Source: Solirubrobacterales bacterium
GTDB taxonomy: Bacteria > Actinomycetota > Thermoleophilia > Solirubrobacterales > Solirubrobacteraceae
NCBI GenBank assembly: GCA_025963965.1
Contig: JAOPZS010000080.1
Span: 1-64,000, forward strand
Length of the DNA: 64,000 nt
Direction of reading: 5' to 3'
The notes beneath the pieces are model-generated. The model saw only the letters and a program-made list of their open reading frames with translations, was not told where the DNA came from and ran no database searches. How positions within the stretch are numbered: the first letter of the stretch is position 1; the number at the start of each line of letters is the position of its first letter. A program made the translations under genes and the position numbers. Positions 53,598-62,781 of this stretch are shown in pieces.

Positions 53598-53736
53598 GCG
53601 CACTTGCGACGGCACTGCTGCGCACCGGCGCCTACCGCTGGGCCTCGCCCGGGCCGCGCGCGGGTTTGCCGCCGCACGCCTTTGGCCTATCCCCTTAACT
53701 GCGCCGAGCTGCGTGCGCAGCCGGCGAACTGCCGAC

Positions 53737-55428
53737 GTGACGGAGACGACCGAACAGCTCGCCGAGACGCCCGACCAGGACGGTGCGTATCCGCGGCTGA
53801 GCGATGAGCAGCTCGCGCGGCTCGAGGCGCAGGGTCGACGCCGGGCAACGCGCGAGGGGGACGTGCTCTTCCGTGAAGGCGACGAGCGCTACGACTTCTG
53901 CGTCGTGCTGGCGGGGAAGGTCGCGGTGATCGACGGGTATGGAAGTGCCGAAGAGCGTCTGATCGCCGTTCACGGGCCGCGGCGCTTCCTGGGCGAGCTG
54001 GGCCTGCTCGCCGGCCAGGCCGCCTTCTACACGGCGGTCGTGCGGGAGCCGGGCGAGGTGCTCGTCGTACCGGTCACGCGCCTTCGCGCCGTCGTACTGC
54101 AGGACTCCCACCTGGGGGACCTGCTGCTGCGCGCGTACCTCACGCGCCGGGAGCGGCTGATCGGTCTCGGCGCCGGGTTCAAGGTGATCGGCTCGCGCTC
54201 CTCACCGGACGCCAGGCGCGTCCGCGAGTTCCTCGCACGCAACAGGCTGCCCCACCGCTGGATCGAGCTCGAGCAGGATTCCGCGGCGAGCGCGCTGCTG
54301 CATCAGACCGGCGTCGCGCCGGAGGAGACGCCGGTCGTGATCTGGCACGGCGAGCTGCTCCGGAACCCGTCCAACGAGGAGCTGGCCCGCGCGGTAGGGC
54401 TGAGCGGCACCGCGGCTCCAACGGGGGAGGTCTGTGACCTGCTGGTCGTGGGAGCCGGACCGTCCGGGCTGGCGGCATCGGTGTACGGCGCCTCCGAGGG
54501 GCTAGCGACGGTCACGCTCGACGCCGTCGCCACAGGCGGTCAGGCGGGCACCTCCTCGAAGATCGAGAACTACCTCGGCTTCCCGGCAGGCATCTCCGGC
54601 GCGGAGCTCGCCGAGCGGGCGGCGATCCAGGCCAGGAAGTTCGGTGCGCGGATCGCCGTCCCGGCGCAGGCCGTCGGGCTGGAGCGCGAAGACGGCAGCT
54701 ACCGCGTGCGCCTGGCCGATGACAACGAGCTCCTGGCGCGCGCCGTGATCGTCGCCAGCGGCGCGCGCTACCGACGACTGCCGGTCCCGCGCCTGGATGA
54801 GTTCGAGGCCACGAGCGTCTACTACGCGGCGACCCTGATGGAGGCGCAGCTCTGCGCGGGGGACCCGATCGTCGTCGTGGGCGGCGGCAATTCGGCGGGC
54901 CAGGCGACACTGTTCCTGTCGCGCTATGCCACCGAGCTGCGACTCGTCGTGAGAGGTGACTCGCTCGATCGGGACATGTCGCGCTACCTCGCCGAGCGGA
55001 TCGAACGGAGCGCCGTCGAGGTGCTCCTGTCGAGCGAAGTTCGCGAGCTCGACGGCGAGCGCACCCTGGAGGCGGTGGTCGTGGAGAACCGCAGGACGGG
55101 CGAGCGCCTCCGCCTGCCGGCGAAGGCTCTGTTCGTGTTCATCGGCGCCGACCCGCACACCGGCTGGCTCGCGGGGGCCGTCGCGCTCGACCGCAACGGC
55201 TTCGTGCTGACCGGGCCGGCCGCCGCCGCGGCCACGGGAGATCACGGCGATCCGCAACACCAGCCGCTGCTGTTGGAGACGAGCAGCCCGGGCGTGCTCG
55301 CCGTGGGCGACGTACGCAGCGGGTCGGTCAAGCGGGTGGCTTCCGCGGTCGGGGAGGGGTCGATGTCGGTGCGCCTCGTCCACGACTTCCTGGAGCGCGC
55401 CCACCAGCACCCGCACCACGTCCCCTAG
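53737..55428 (+). CDS. cNMP-binding / glutaredoxin-like / thioredoxin reductase-like flavoprotein
   Basis: About 563 residues from a GTG at 53737 (alternative GTG at 53713). Residues 20-135 form a cyclic-nucleotide-binding-like barrel (EGDVLFREGDERYDFCVVLA). Residues 150-215 look like a glutaredoxin-type fold without a CxxC (DARRVREFLARNRLPHRWIE). The remainder is a thioredoxin-reductase FAD/NADPH module: GAGPSGLA from G239, GGGNSAGQA, and VLAVGDVRSGSVKRVASAVG. The redox CxxC of TrxR is replaced by AATL (364-367), so it cannot pass electrons to thioredoxin in the usual way. Confidence 0.87.
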   Translation: MTETTEQLAETPDQDGAYPRLSDEQLARLEAQGRRRATREGDVLFREGDERYDFCVVLAGKVAVIDGYGSAEERLIAVHGPRRFLGELGLLAGQAAFYTAVVREPGEVLVVPVTRLRAVVLQDSHLGDLLLRAYLTRRERLIGLGAGFKVIGSRSSPDARRVREFLARNRLPHRWIELEQDSAASALLHQTGVAPEETPVVIWHGELLRNPSNEELARAVGLSGTAAPTGEVCDLLVVGAGPSGLAASVYGASEGLATVTLDAVATGGQAGTSSKIENYLGFPAGISGAELAERAAIQARKFGARIAVPAQAVGLEREDGSYRVRLADDNELLARAVIVASGARYRRLPVPRLDEFEATSVYYAATLMEAQLCAGDPIVVVGGGNSAGQATLFLSRYATELRLVVRGDSLDRDMSRYLAERIERSAVEVLLSSEVRELDGERTLEAVVVENRRTGERLRLPAKALFVFIGADPHTGWLAGAVALDRNGFVLTGPAAAAATGDHGDPQHQPLLLETSSPGVLAVGDVRSGSVKRVASAVGEGSMSVRLVHDFLERAHQHPHHVP

Positions 55429-55692
55429 TCACACGAAGGCTTCGTCCACGTAGCACCACCGCCATGCCTCGCCCGGCTCGAACGAGCGCACGATCGGGTG
55501 GCCGATCGCATGTGCGTGAGCGCGCGCATGACGGTTGGGCGATGAGTCACAGCAGCCGACATGGCCGCACGTCAGGCACAGGCGCAGGTGCAACCAGGGC
55601 GAGCCGAGACGAAGGCACTCCTCGCAACCCTGCGGCGTACGCGGAACGACCGGACGGATCGCGACGAGGTGCGGGCAGGCAGACGACGCCAT
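55429..55692 (-). CDS. UBP-type zinc finger protein
   Basis: 87 residues rich in Cys and His: CEECL, CLTCGHVGCCDSSPNRHARA and GHPIVRSFEPGEAWRWCYVD match the zf-UBP fold. Small bacterial versions are usually stand-alone or fused to enzymes and may bind peptides or C-termini. I chose the ATG at 55692 because GAGAGG lies 9 bases upstream; an in-frame ATG at 55752 would add 20 residues. The stop touches the end of the flavoprotein gene. Confidence 0.85.
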   Translation of the reverse strand: MASSACPHLVAIRPVVPRTPQGCEECLRLGSPWLHLRLCLTCGHVGCCDSSPNRHARAHAHAIGHPIVRSFEPGEAWRWCYVDEAFV

Positions 55693-55773
55693 GCACCTCT
55701 CGGCTAGGCCGTCCTTGTCCAGTTTCCAGCCCGGCCTACCGACAGCGATCATGCGGCACGCCAGGGAGATGAC

Positions 55774-56535
55774 GTGACCAGCCTCGTGACCGAGCGCTTC
55801 GCGCGCCCGGCCAGCACGCGCGACGCTCATGCGCTCGACGCCGCCGGGCGGCGCGTGGGCGATGTGCTCGCCGGTCGAACCGTGTGGTGCGCTACGTCTC
55901 TGCCTCGCGCCCGCGACGCGGCCGAGGGGCTGCGGATCCGCGTGGGCGCAGGTCCGGAAGGCGTCGCGGCCGGGCTTCGCGTCGCCGGGGACGAGGACCT
56001 GCTCGCGGTGGCCGAGCACGTCGAGGACATGCTCGGGGGCGCGACGGCCGGGTGGCCCGAGATCGGACAGCCCGAGCGCAGCGCCTACACGCGAGCGGCC
56101 ATGCACGGCGAGGAGATGTTCGCGGAGAAGGTCGGCGCCGACGACGTGTTCGTCGCACACGATTCGCTCAGCGCGATCGCCGTGGAGCAGATCCGCGAGC
56201 GCGGCGCGCACGCCGTCTGGCGTGTGCGAATCTCAGGCCGCTCGGCGGCGGCCGCGGTCGAGGCGCTCGAGTTCCTGCGCAGGTTCACGCCCGGCATCGA
56301 CGCCTACCTGTTGACATGGCAGGGCCGTGGTCCTCGCGGCGAGCCCCTGGAGCGCGTCGGCGCGGCCCTGCCGTCCGCTGCGCTGCTGGCGATCAAGGAG
56401 TTCCCGGCACGCTTCGGTGGCGAGGAGCCACGCCGGCTGGCGTGGAGGATGGCGCTCGCCGAGATCGTCCGCAGCGACCGCGGTGAGCGTGTCGGCGGAA
56501 CCCTGCGTCCCCGCCCCGTCGTGGCGGCGAGATGA
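55774..56535 (+). CDS. Half-length TreT-like glycosyltransferase N-terminal domain protein
   Basis: 253 residues from GTG with GGGAG upstream. The order LAGRTVWCATSL, then GLRVAGDEDLLAVAEHV, then DDVFVAHDSLSAIAVEQIRE, then AHAVWRVRISGRSA and FLRRFTPGIDAYLLTW resembles the N-terminal Rossmann domain of trehalose synthase TreT/GT4 enzymes (HDP and WRCHI positions are now HDS and WRVRI). The C-terminal donor-binding domain is missing and the gene stops cleanly, so it is not an active retaining transferase by itself. It overlaps the next membrane gene (ATGA). Confidence 0.6.
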   Translation: MTSLVTERFARPASTRDAHALDAAGRRVGDVLAGRTVWCATSLPRARDAAEGLRIRVGAGPEGVAAGLRVAGDEDLLAVAEHVEDMLGGATAGWPEIGQPERSAYTRAAMHGEEMFAEKVGADDVFVAHDSLSAIAVEQIRERGAHAVWRVRISGRSAAAAVEALEFLRRFTPGIDAYLLTWQGRGPRGEPLERVGAALPSAALLAIKEFPARFGGEEPRRLAWRMALAEIVRSDRGERVGGTLRPRPVVAAR

Positions 56536-57002
56536 GCTCGGGCGTTCGCTCCGAGCAGCCAGGTGCAGCGGTCAAGCCGGGGGCTGAGAGCCGGGTCGCT
56601 GCCGCCCCTGAGCCGAATGATCCGCGTGACGGGCGAGTCACGGAGACGGCGGTACTGACGTTGTGGGTGGGGCGGGTGGTGATCTGGCTCGTCTATGCCT
56701 TCGTCACGCTCGGCGCCCTGCTGCTGCTGATCGCGTTCTTCCTGCAGCTCACGGGCGCCAACCCGGCGGCGCCTTTCGCAGCGTGGGTATATCGCAGCAG
56801 CGACGTGCTGCTGCAGCCGTTCCGCGCGTTGTACCCGACCGAGCGGCTGCACACCGGCAAATCCGAGCTCAACCTGTCGATCGTGTTCGCGATCTTCATG
56901 TACGGGCTGTTCGCCGTCCTCTTCTCCGTGGCCCTCGAGCACCTCGACCGCTGGATCCGGCGGGTGCGGCTGCGCTCAGGCGGGCCCGCGTTCGAACCCT
57001 AG
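56532..57002 (+). CDS. YggT-like membrane protein
   Basis: 156 residues. A polar 40-residue N-terminus precedes two hydrophobic helices (about 43-75 and 114-134) joined by AAWVYRSSDVLLQPFRALYP, similar to the YggT/YlmG loop. Such proteins act in osmotic tolerance and cell division, but short relatives are hard to assign. The ATG overlaps the stop of the preceding gene. Confidence 0.6.
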   Translation: MSSGVRSEQPGAAVKPGAESRVAAAPEPNDPRDGRVTETAVLTLWVGRVVIWLVYAFVTLGALLLLIAFFLQLTGANPAAPFAAWVYRSSDVLLQPFRALYPTERLHTGKSELNLSIVFAIFMYGLFAVLFSVALEHLDRWIRRVRLRSGGPAFEP

Positions 57003-57016
57003 GGAGGGCCTGACCG

Positions 57017-57187
57017 GTGCAGGCGCTGCTCGACGTCGTGGTCACGCTGCTGCTGGTGGCGCTCGAGTTCGCGTTCGTGGCTGTGATCGTCGCGCCCCAC
57101 TGGACCTGGCGCGAGGTGCGCCGGATCGCGGCCGCCGCGGCGCACCCGCGCTTGAAACGCCCCGGCGGGGTCGCCGGGGTCTCCTGA
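57017..57187 (+). CDS. Tiny single-helix membrane protein
   Basis: 56 residues from GTG, preceded by AGGGAGGG. Residues 1-27 form one hydrophobic helix (LLDVVVTLLLVALEFAFVAV, IVAP) followed by a basic tail (HWTWREVRRIAAAAAHPRLK). It lies 14 bp after the YggT-like gene. Codon third positions are mostly G/C. Not recognised. Confidence 0.55.
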   Translation: MQALLDVVVTLLLVALEFAFVAVIVAPHWTWREVRRIAAAAAHPRLKRPGGVAGVS

Positions 57188-57223
57188 AGCCGGTGTCCGC
57201 CGCGTGCTCGGGTGCCCCGTCGA

Positions 57224-57778
57224 TCAGCCGGTTCGAGCCGTTGACACGATCGAACCGCGCTCGTGCGCGAGCAGCCAGCGCTTTCGCTCGAGCCCGCCCG
57301 CGTAGCCGACGAGGGAGCCCGTCGAGCCGATCACGCGGTGGCAGGGCACGATGATCGCGAACGGGTTACGGCCGTTCGCGAGCCCCACGGCGCGAGCGGC
57401 GCCGGGCCTGCCGATGGTGTGCGCGATCTCCCCGTAGGAGCAGGTCTGGGCGAACGGGATGCGCCGCAGCGCCGCCCACACGGTCCGGCGGAACTCGCTT
57501 CCCCGCATGCGCAGCGGCAGGTCGAAGACGCGACGCTCCCCGGCGAAGTACTCCCCGAGCTGGCGGGTCGTCTCGGCGAACGGCTCAGCCGCCGTGCGCC
57601 AGTCGCAGCGGATCTCATGGCTCCAGCGCTGCCCATCCATCCAGACCGCCCACAGTGCCCGCTCGTCACCCGCGAGGAGCAGGGCTCCGACGGGGCTCTC
57701 CACGCGCGTGTAGAGCGCCGCGGCGAGCGGGTCCGCGCCGCGGCGCGCAAGCTGACTGCCGGCGGTGGCGGGACTCAC
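57224..57778 (-). CDS. ogt: Methylated-DNA--protein-cysteine methyltransferase
   Basis: 184 residues. The acceptor Cys is C146 in PCHRV (AIIVPCHRVI), preceded by the recognition helix region RRIPFAQTCSYGEIA and the NPFA loop. It repairs O6-alkylguanine by suicide transfer. The GTG at 57778 overlaps the stop of the Ada/AlkA gene (GTGA), which fixes the start. Confidence 0.94.
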   Translation of the reverse strand: MSPATAGSQLARRGADPLAAALYTRVESPVGALLLAGDERALWAVWMDGQRWSHEIRCDWRTAAEPFAETTRQLGEYFAGERRVFDLPLRMRGSEFRRTVWAALRRIPFAQTCSYGEIAHTIGRPGAARAVGLANGRNPFAIIVPCHRVIGSTGSLVGYAGGLERKRWLLAHERGSIVSTARTG

Positions 57779-59286
57779 GCGGCCAGCTCCAGCCGCCGCC
57801 CGCCTCTCGCCGCCGGCGTTCGCGGCAGCGCACCGGCGAGGCTCGCCCACAGATGCTGCGTGGCGTAGGCGCGGTACGGGCGCCAAAGCTCGGCGCATCC
57901 CTCGAGATCGACGCCCGTGACTCCCGGGCGCAGCGATTCGAGCGCTCGGCGAACGCCGAGGTCGCCCGCCGGAAACGCGTCGGGGTCGCCCAGCGCGCGC
58001 ATCGCGACGTAGCCGGCCGTCCACGGCCCGATGCCCGGCAGGGAGAGCAGCACGGTGACGCTCTGTGCGCGGTCGGCTCCCTCGTCGAGGACCAGCTCGC
58101 CACTAGCGACCGCCGAGGCCACGCGGACGAGCGTCGCCCCCCGGGCGCGCGGCAGCGGCAGATCGGCCGCGTCGAGCGCCGCGAGCGTCACCGGCGAGGG
58201 GAAGAGGTGGGTGACCTCGCCGACGGGCCTGACGAGGGGCTTGCCCCAGCTCGACACGAGGCGCCCGGCGAGCGTGCGCGCGCCGGCGAGCGAGACCTGC
58301 TGTCCCAGCACCGCCCGGATCGCCAGCTCGGCCCCGTCGGTGTGACCGGGCACGCGCCGCCCGGGCTGGTCACGGACGAGCGCGCCGATCACTGGATCGC
58401 CGCCGAGGCGCTTGAGGATGCTGTGTGGGTCGGAGTCGAGATCCAGCAGGCGGCGGCTGCGGCTGATCGCTGCTCCCAGGTCGCGCAGGTCCTCCAGCCA
58501 GAAGGTCGCCCGCACGTGCTCCTGCCCGAGGGTGAGCTCGACCACGCCCTCGCCCCGCGGCAGGGAGAGGCTGCGACGGTATCCGCCGGGAAGAGCCTGC
58601 TCGACGCCCGGCACGGCCCGGGCAGCCAGGAACGCGAGCAGGCCGGCGCCGTCGAACGGCGTGCGGTAGGCCAGGCGCACCGTCACCCCGCCCGCCGGTG
58701 CGCCCGCCGCGCCGCCAGAGGCACCGGCCGTGCGCCCTGCGCGCAGCTCGCGCGGTGTCCGGTCGAAGACCTGGCGCATCGTCGTGTTGAACTGCCTGAC
58801 GCTTGCGAATCCGGCCGTCAACGCTAGCTCGCCGATGCCGAGGTCGCTCGTCTCGAGCAGTACACGTGCGGTCTGTGCACGCTGCGCGCGTGCCAGCGCG
58901 AGCGGGCCGGCGCCGAGCGCCTGCAGCAGGCAGCGGTGCAGGTGACGCTCGCTGTAGCCGAGCCGCGCGGCGAGGCCATTGACGCCTTCGCGCTCGACCA
59001 CACCGCCGGCGATCAGCCGCATCGCCCGCCCGACGAGGTCGGCTCGCGTGTCCCAGTCGGGCGAGCCGGGCGCCGCGTCCGGACGGCAGCGCTTGCAGGC
59101 GCGAAACCCCGCCGCCTGAGCCGCGGCGGCGGTCGGGAGGAAGCGCACGTTCTCCTGCTTGGGGGTTCGCGCCGGGCAGCTCGGGCGGCAGTAGACGCCG
59201 GTTGAGGTTACGGCCGTGATGAACCAGCCGTCGAAACGGCCATCCTTGGCGGTGATCGCCGCGTAACAGTGAGCGAAGTCGAGCAC
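57775..59286 (-). CDS. Ada-type zinc/AraC regulator fused to AlkA DNA glycosylase
   Basis: 503 residues. The Ada N-terminal zinc domain uses C33, C37, C64 and C67 (GVYCRPSCPARTP, ACKRC); C33 is the expected methyl acceptor. An AraC helix-turn-helix follows (about 105-185). The last 300 residues are AlkA 3-methyladenine DNA glycosylase with LPGIGPWTAGY hairpin and D442 as catalytic Asp. Thus alkyl-damage sensing, regulation and repair are fused and coupled to ogt. Confidence 0.92.
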   Translation of the reverse strand: MLDFAHCYAAITAKDGRFDGWFITAVTSTGVYCRPSCPARTPKQENVRFLPTAAAAQAAGFRACKRCRPDAAPGSPDWDTRADLVGRAMRLIAGGVVEREGVNGLAARLGYSERHLHRCLLQALGAGPLALARAQRAQTARVLLETSDLGIGELALTAGFASVRQFNTTMRQVFDRTPRELRAGRTAGASGGAAGAPAGGVTVRLAYRTPFDGAGLLAFLAARAVPGVEQALPGGYRRSLSLPRGEGVVELTLGQEHVRATFWLEDLRDLGAAISRSRRLLDLDSDPHSILKRLGGDPVIGALVRDQPGRRVPGHTDGAELAIRAVLGQQVSLAGARTLAGRLVSSWGKPLVRPVGEVTHLFPSPVTLAALDAADLPLPRARGATLVRVASAVASGELVLDEGADRAQSVTVLLSLPGIGPWTAGYVAMRALGDPDAFPAGDLGVRRALESLRPGVTGVDLEGCAELWRPYRAYATQHLWASLAGALPRTPAARGGRRLELAA

Positions 59287-59422
59287 GCGGCCAGCATCGC
59301 ACGGCAGGGGCGGGATTTCTCGCCGTCATCGGACATCACCGCCGGACCCCCCCGCTGGTCCAATCGTGCGGTGTTTGCGCAGGGCCCCGGTCGTCTCTGC
59401 GCCGTGAAGGCGAGGAGCGCCG

Positions 59423-61732
59423 TCACGTTCCGGGCGCCTGATGCCCGCGCGATTTGGCTGCGCGGCGCATCGCGCCCGGAGGCATCGCAAGCAGCACCCT
59501 CAGCGCCGCGCGCGGCGAACGTGCGATCAACGCCCGCCGAAGCGCTGCGCGGCCGCGGGGCTGCGAACGCCGCCCCGGGGGGCCGTAGCGACGGTCACGC
59601 AGCGCCGCCAGATAACCGGCCGCGTTCTCCTCTCCGGCCTCTCGCATGCGGCGCTCGAGCTGCGCGAGCGTCGTCGTGCTCGCGGAGCGGCCGAGCTTCT
59701 CGAGCACACGACGCAGCTCCGCCACCGCTGCGGCGCTCTCGCCGGCCAGGGCCCCGCGCAGACGCAGGTGACCGCGCAGCCACAGGCAACCCAGCGCGAA
59801 AGCGGCGAGCGCGGCCGCAGCCAGAGCCGCGTCGAGCCCGCTCGGGCCGCCCGCACGACGCGGTCCCGGCGTGATGGTTGTGGGGCTGCCGGCGGGCCGT
59901 CCCGCCTTGGCCCCGCCGGAGGGTTCGCGGCCGAGGACCTCGTTCTTCGCGCTCGTTGAGCTTGCCGCGCCCGCGAGCGCGATCGGAGCGGGCGGGGTCG
60001 GATCGAACGAGATCCAGCCGATGCCGGTGAAGAACACTTCAACCCAGGCGTGCGCATCGACCGCACGGATCTTCCAGGTGGCTGAGACGGGGTCGTACAC
60101 CGTCGGGCTGAACCCCGAGGCGACGCGTGCCGGGACCCCGTCCATGCGCAGCATCAACGTCATCGCGCCCGAGAACTGCTCGCAGTAGCCGCGGCGCTGT
60201 TCGAACAGGAACGCCTCGAGCGGGTAGCGCGCCGTCGGCACGTGTTCGTCGTAGCGGTAGTTCCTGACGAGGTAGCGTTGAACCCGGGCCGCGATGTCGT
60301 AGCTGCTCCGAGCTCCGGCGGCGAGACTGCGTGCGAGCCGGAACATCTGGCCATACGGCGAGGCTTCGACACGCGACGCCGCAGTGTGGTCGGCGCTCAG
60401 CGCCAGTCCGGGCGCCGGCGGCCCGACCGGGCTCGCAGCCGTGCTCCCGCCGGCGGCCGAGCGCGTTCCGATCAACCCCGAGGCCGAAGGCGCCGGCAGC
60501 TCGAAGCGGGCGTACGGCAGATATGCCCGCGGGAAGGCGCGCGGCACGCGCCGCAGCTCCGCGACGGCCGGCCGCGGCCGGTAGGAGGAGACGGCGTAAA
60601 CACCCGAGCTGACCACCGAGCCCGCTGCGAGCGTGCCGTCGGCTTCGCGGCTGACGAGCGGTGTGACCGTCGACTTCCAGTCGACGCCGAGCGCCAGCCC
60701 GTCGCCTCCGACCAGCAGCCGTGAGCGCAGGCCGTCGAGCGTCACCGTGTCGCGCGTGACCCAGCCATCCCGGCGAAGCCCGGCGCCGACGTCGAGCCGT
60801 GTGACGCCGGGCGCGGCACCCGAGCGTAGGAAGCGCAGGCCGTCGAAACGGTCGAGGGAGGTGATGCGGAGCAGCCCCGGATGGCGCTCTGCGACCGTGA
60901 ACATCGTCGCTTCGGTGCGAGGCCATGTGATCGGCCCGTACACCTGGTCCCATTGGAAGCTCGCGACGGCGGAGCCCGCCCCGGGCGTTTCGCGGAAGCC
61001 GATCCAGGCGCTCGAGGAGCTGAGCGCTGGGCGCAGCGCGAGCGCCACGAGCGCCGGCAGGATCAGCCAGCGCGCCGCGCGCGCTGCCCCTCCCGCGCCG
61101 GCGGCTGGCGCCCACAGCCAGGCGGCGATCAGCACCAGCAGCACCAGTCCCCGCAACCCCGGCTCGGGCTGCGCCGTGTTCGCCGCCCCGGTCAGCAGCA
61201 GGGCGAGGAGCAGCGACAGCGCCGCTCCGCGCCGCCCACGCATTCCCTTCGCCGCCGGCCAGAAGCACAGAGCGCCGGCGGCGAGAAGCACGACCGGAAC
61301 GATCAGCAGCACGACCAGTCGCGACCACCTGTCCCCGCCGCGGTACGGCCAGAGCCATGCACCGATGCCGTCCACACCTTCCCCGACGTGCTGCCCGAGC
61401 AGCGACCATCCCGCCGGAGCGAGCATGTGCGCGGGCACGCCGATCGCAAGCAGCGCGAGACCGAGCGTAGCGACCAACGCGAGCGGCCTCGCCACCCCGG
61501 GAAGCGCCGGGCGATCATCCCGCCGGCGTATCGACAGCGTCGAGCAGCCGGCCGTCACGACAGCGGCGACCGCGAGCAGACGGCCGGCCGGCGGATGGAT
61601 CAGCAGTTCGGCGTACTGCAGGGATGCGAACGCCGCGAGCCCGAAGAAGGCACCGGCGCGCAGCGCGCCGCGCTCGCGCACGCCCACCAGCGCGGGACGC
61701 AGCGAAAGGCCGCGCATGGCAGATGCGCTCAT
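59423..61732 (-). CDS. TgpA-like membrane transglutaminase-domain protein
   Basis: 769 residues. Six to seven hydrophobic helices occupy the first 230 residues, then an extracytoplasmic domain with the transglutaminase-like triad C517 (RRGYCEQFSGAM), H561 (DAHAWVEVF) and D577 (WISFDPTPP). One more helix is near 640 and a cytoplasmic DUF4129-like tail follows. Start ATG overlaps the DUF58 stop. This MoxR-DUF58-TgpA trio is common in actinobacteria; role unknown, possibly cell-envelope protein processing. Confidence 0.9.
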   Translation of the reverse strand: MSASAMRGLSLRPALVGVRERGALRAGAFFGLAAFASLQYAELLIHPPAGRLLAVAAVVTAGCSTLSIRRRDDRPALPGVARPLALVATLGLALLAIGVPAHMLAPAGWSLLGQHVGEGVDGIGAWLWPYRGGDRWSRLVVLLIVPVVLLAAGALCFWPAAKGMRGRRGAALSLLLALLLTGAANTAQPEPGLRGLVLLVLIAAWLWAPAAGAGGAARAARWLILPALVALALRPALSSSSAWIGFRETPGAGSAVASFQWDQVYGPITWPRTEATMFTVAERHPGLLRITSLDRFDGLRFLRSGAAPGVTRLDVGAGLRRDGWVTRDTVTLDGLRSRLLVGGDGLALGVDWKSTVTPLVSREADGTLAAGSVVSSGVYAVSSYRPRPAVAELRRVPRAFPRAYLPYARFELPAPSASGLIGTRSAAGGSTAASPVGPPAPGLALSADHTAASRVEASPYGQMFRLARSLAAGARSSYDIAARVQRYLVRNYRYDEHVPTARYPLEAFLFEQRRGYCEQFSGAMTLMLRMDGVPARVASGFSPTVYDPVSATWKIRAVDAHAWVEVFFTGIGWISFDPTPPAPIALAGAASSTSAKNEVLGREPSGGAKAGRPAGSPTTITPGPRRAGGPSGLDAALAAAALAAFALGCLWLRGHLRLRGALAGESAAAVAELRRVLEKLGRSASTTTLAQLERRMREAGEENAAGYLAALRDRRYGPPGRRSQPRGRAALRRALIARSPRAALRVLLAMPPGAMRRAAKSRGHQAPGT

Positions 61733-62781
61733 GCCGCGCTCGCCGCGACCCGTCCGGCGGGCTGCACGGCGCAGCCCGCGACGTCGAACAGCGTTCGCCG
61801 GTCGCCGCGCGGCATCGGCGAGACCGTGCAGCACACGACGCCCGCCCCGGTTCGTTCGGCGTGCGGGCGACGGGCCCCGACCCAGATCACCGATCGCGCC
61901 CGTTCCGCGACCGCCCAGGCAGGCCGCCCGCCCGCCGCGACGGTCGCGAGCCGTGCATGCAGATACGGCCAGGAGACGAGATCGGGTCGGATCGCCTGAG
62001 CCTCCTGGGACCCGGGCAGCAGCAGAGAGCATCCACCGAGGCCGGCGATGCCGACGCACAGCGACGCCGCCGCGCGCACCGCCATGTCGAGCGCCTCGCC
62101 GCTCACCGGGGCACCGGCGTCGAGCACGATCATGAAGGGCATGTCCTCCGCGTCGCGCTCCGCGCGCCGCTCGACGAGCTCGCCGACGCGGGCTGCGGTC
62201 AGCCAGTGGATGCGCGAGGCGGGGGCGCCGGGCCGGTAGGGGCGCAGGCCCTCGACATCAGGGCCGTCGTCGAGGAGCGCTCGCGCGCGCCCGAGCCCGA
62301 GGGCGCGGTCGAGCTGCTCGCGGTGGATGCGCTCGACGCGGGGCAGCACGAGGATGCGCCCGCGCGCGGAGCGCAGCTCGCGCCTGCAGATGCCGAACGG
62401 ATCGCCGACGCGCACCGTCGCCGGGCCGACGAGATGCTCCCCACGGCGCTCCGGGCGCAGCGCCAGCTCCTGCACCGTGCCGCGGAACGACACGGGCCGC
62501 CAGGCAGTGCCGGGCAACGGCTGCAGCTCGCCGCGGCTGAGCGCGAGCGCCCAGCCACCGGCCCGCACCGTCAGCGCGGCCGGCAGGCCCTCTTCCACGC
62601 TCGCCTCGTCGAGCTCGAGCGCCACGACGGCGCGGCGGGCCGCGATCCGCACGCTGATCTCGGCGGCGAGCGCCAGCACCAGCAGCGCGATGCCCGGGAC
62701 GTACAGCGGCGAGACGGCGAAGCCACCGGCGAGCACGGTCAGTCCAAGCCCCAGCGCCGCGATCCGCGACGCGCGGCTCAC
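61729..62781 (-). CDS. DUF58 domain protein
   Basis: 350 residues. Two hydrophobic segments lie near the N-terminus (about 8-45). The DUF58 core shows GPDVEGLRPYRPGAPASRIHW, the diagnostic EGxRxYxPGDxxRxIhW pattern, and a following vWA-like domain (FMIVLDAGAPVSGEAL). It is the middle member of the MoxR-DUF58-TgpA operon with 4-base overlaps on both sides. Confidence 0.9.
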   Translation of the reverse strand: MSRASRIAALGLGLTVLAGGFAVSPLYVPGIALLVLALAAEISVRIAARRAVVALELDEASVEEGLPAALTVRAGGWALALSRGELQPLPGTAWRPVSFRGTVQELALRPERRGEHLVGPATVRVGDPFGICRRELRSARGRILVLPRVERIHREQLDRALGLGRARALLDDGPDVEGLRPYRPGAPASRIHWLTAARVGELVERRAERDAEDMPFMIVLDAGAPVSGEALDMAVRAAASLCVGIAGLGGCSLLLPGSQEAQAIRPDLVSWPYLHARLATVAAGGRPAWAVAERARSVIWVGARRPHAERTGAGVVCCTVSPMPRGDRRTLFDVAGCAVQPAGRVAASAA

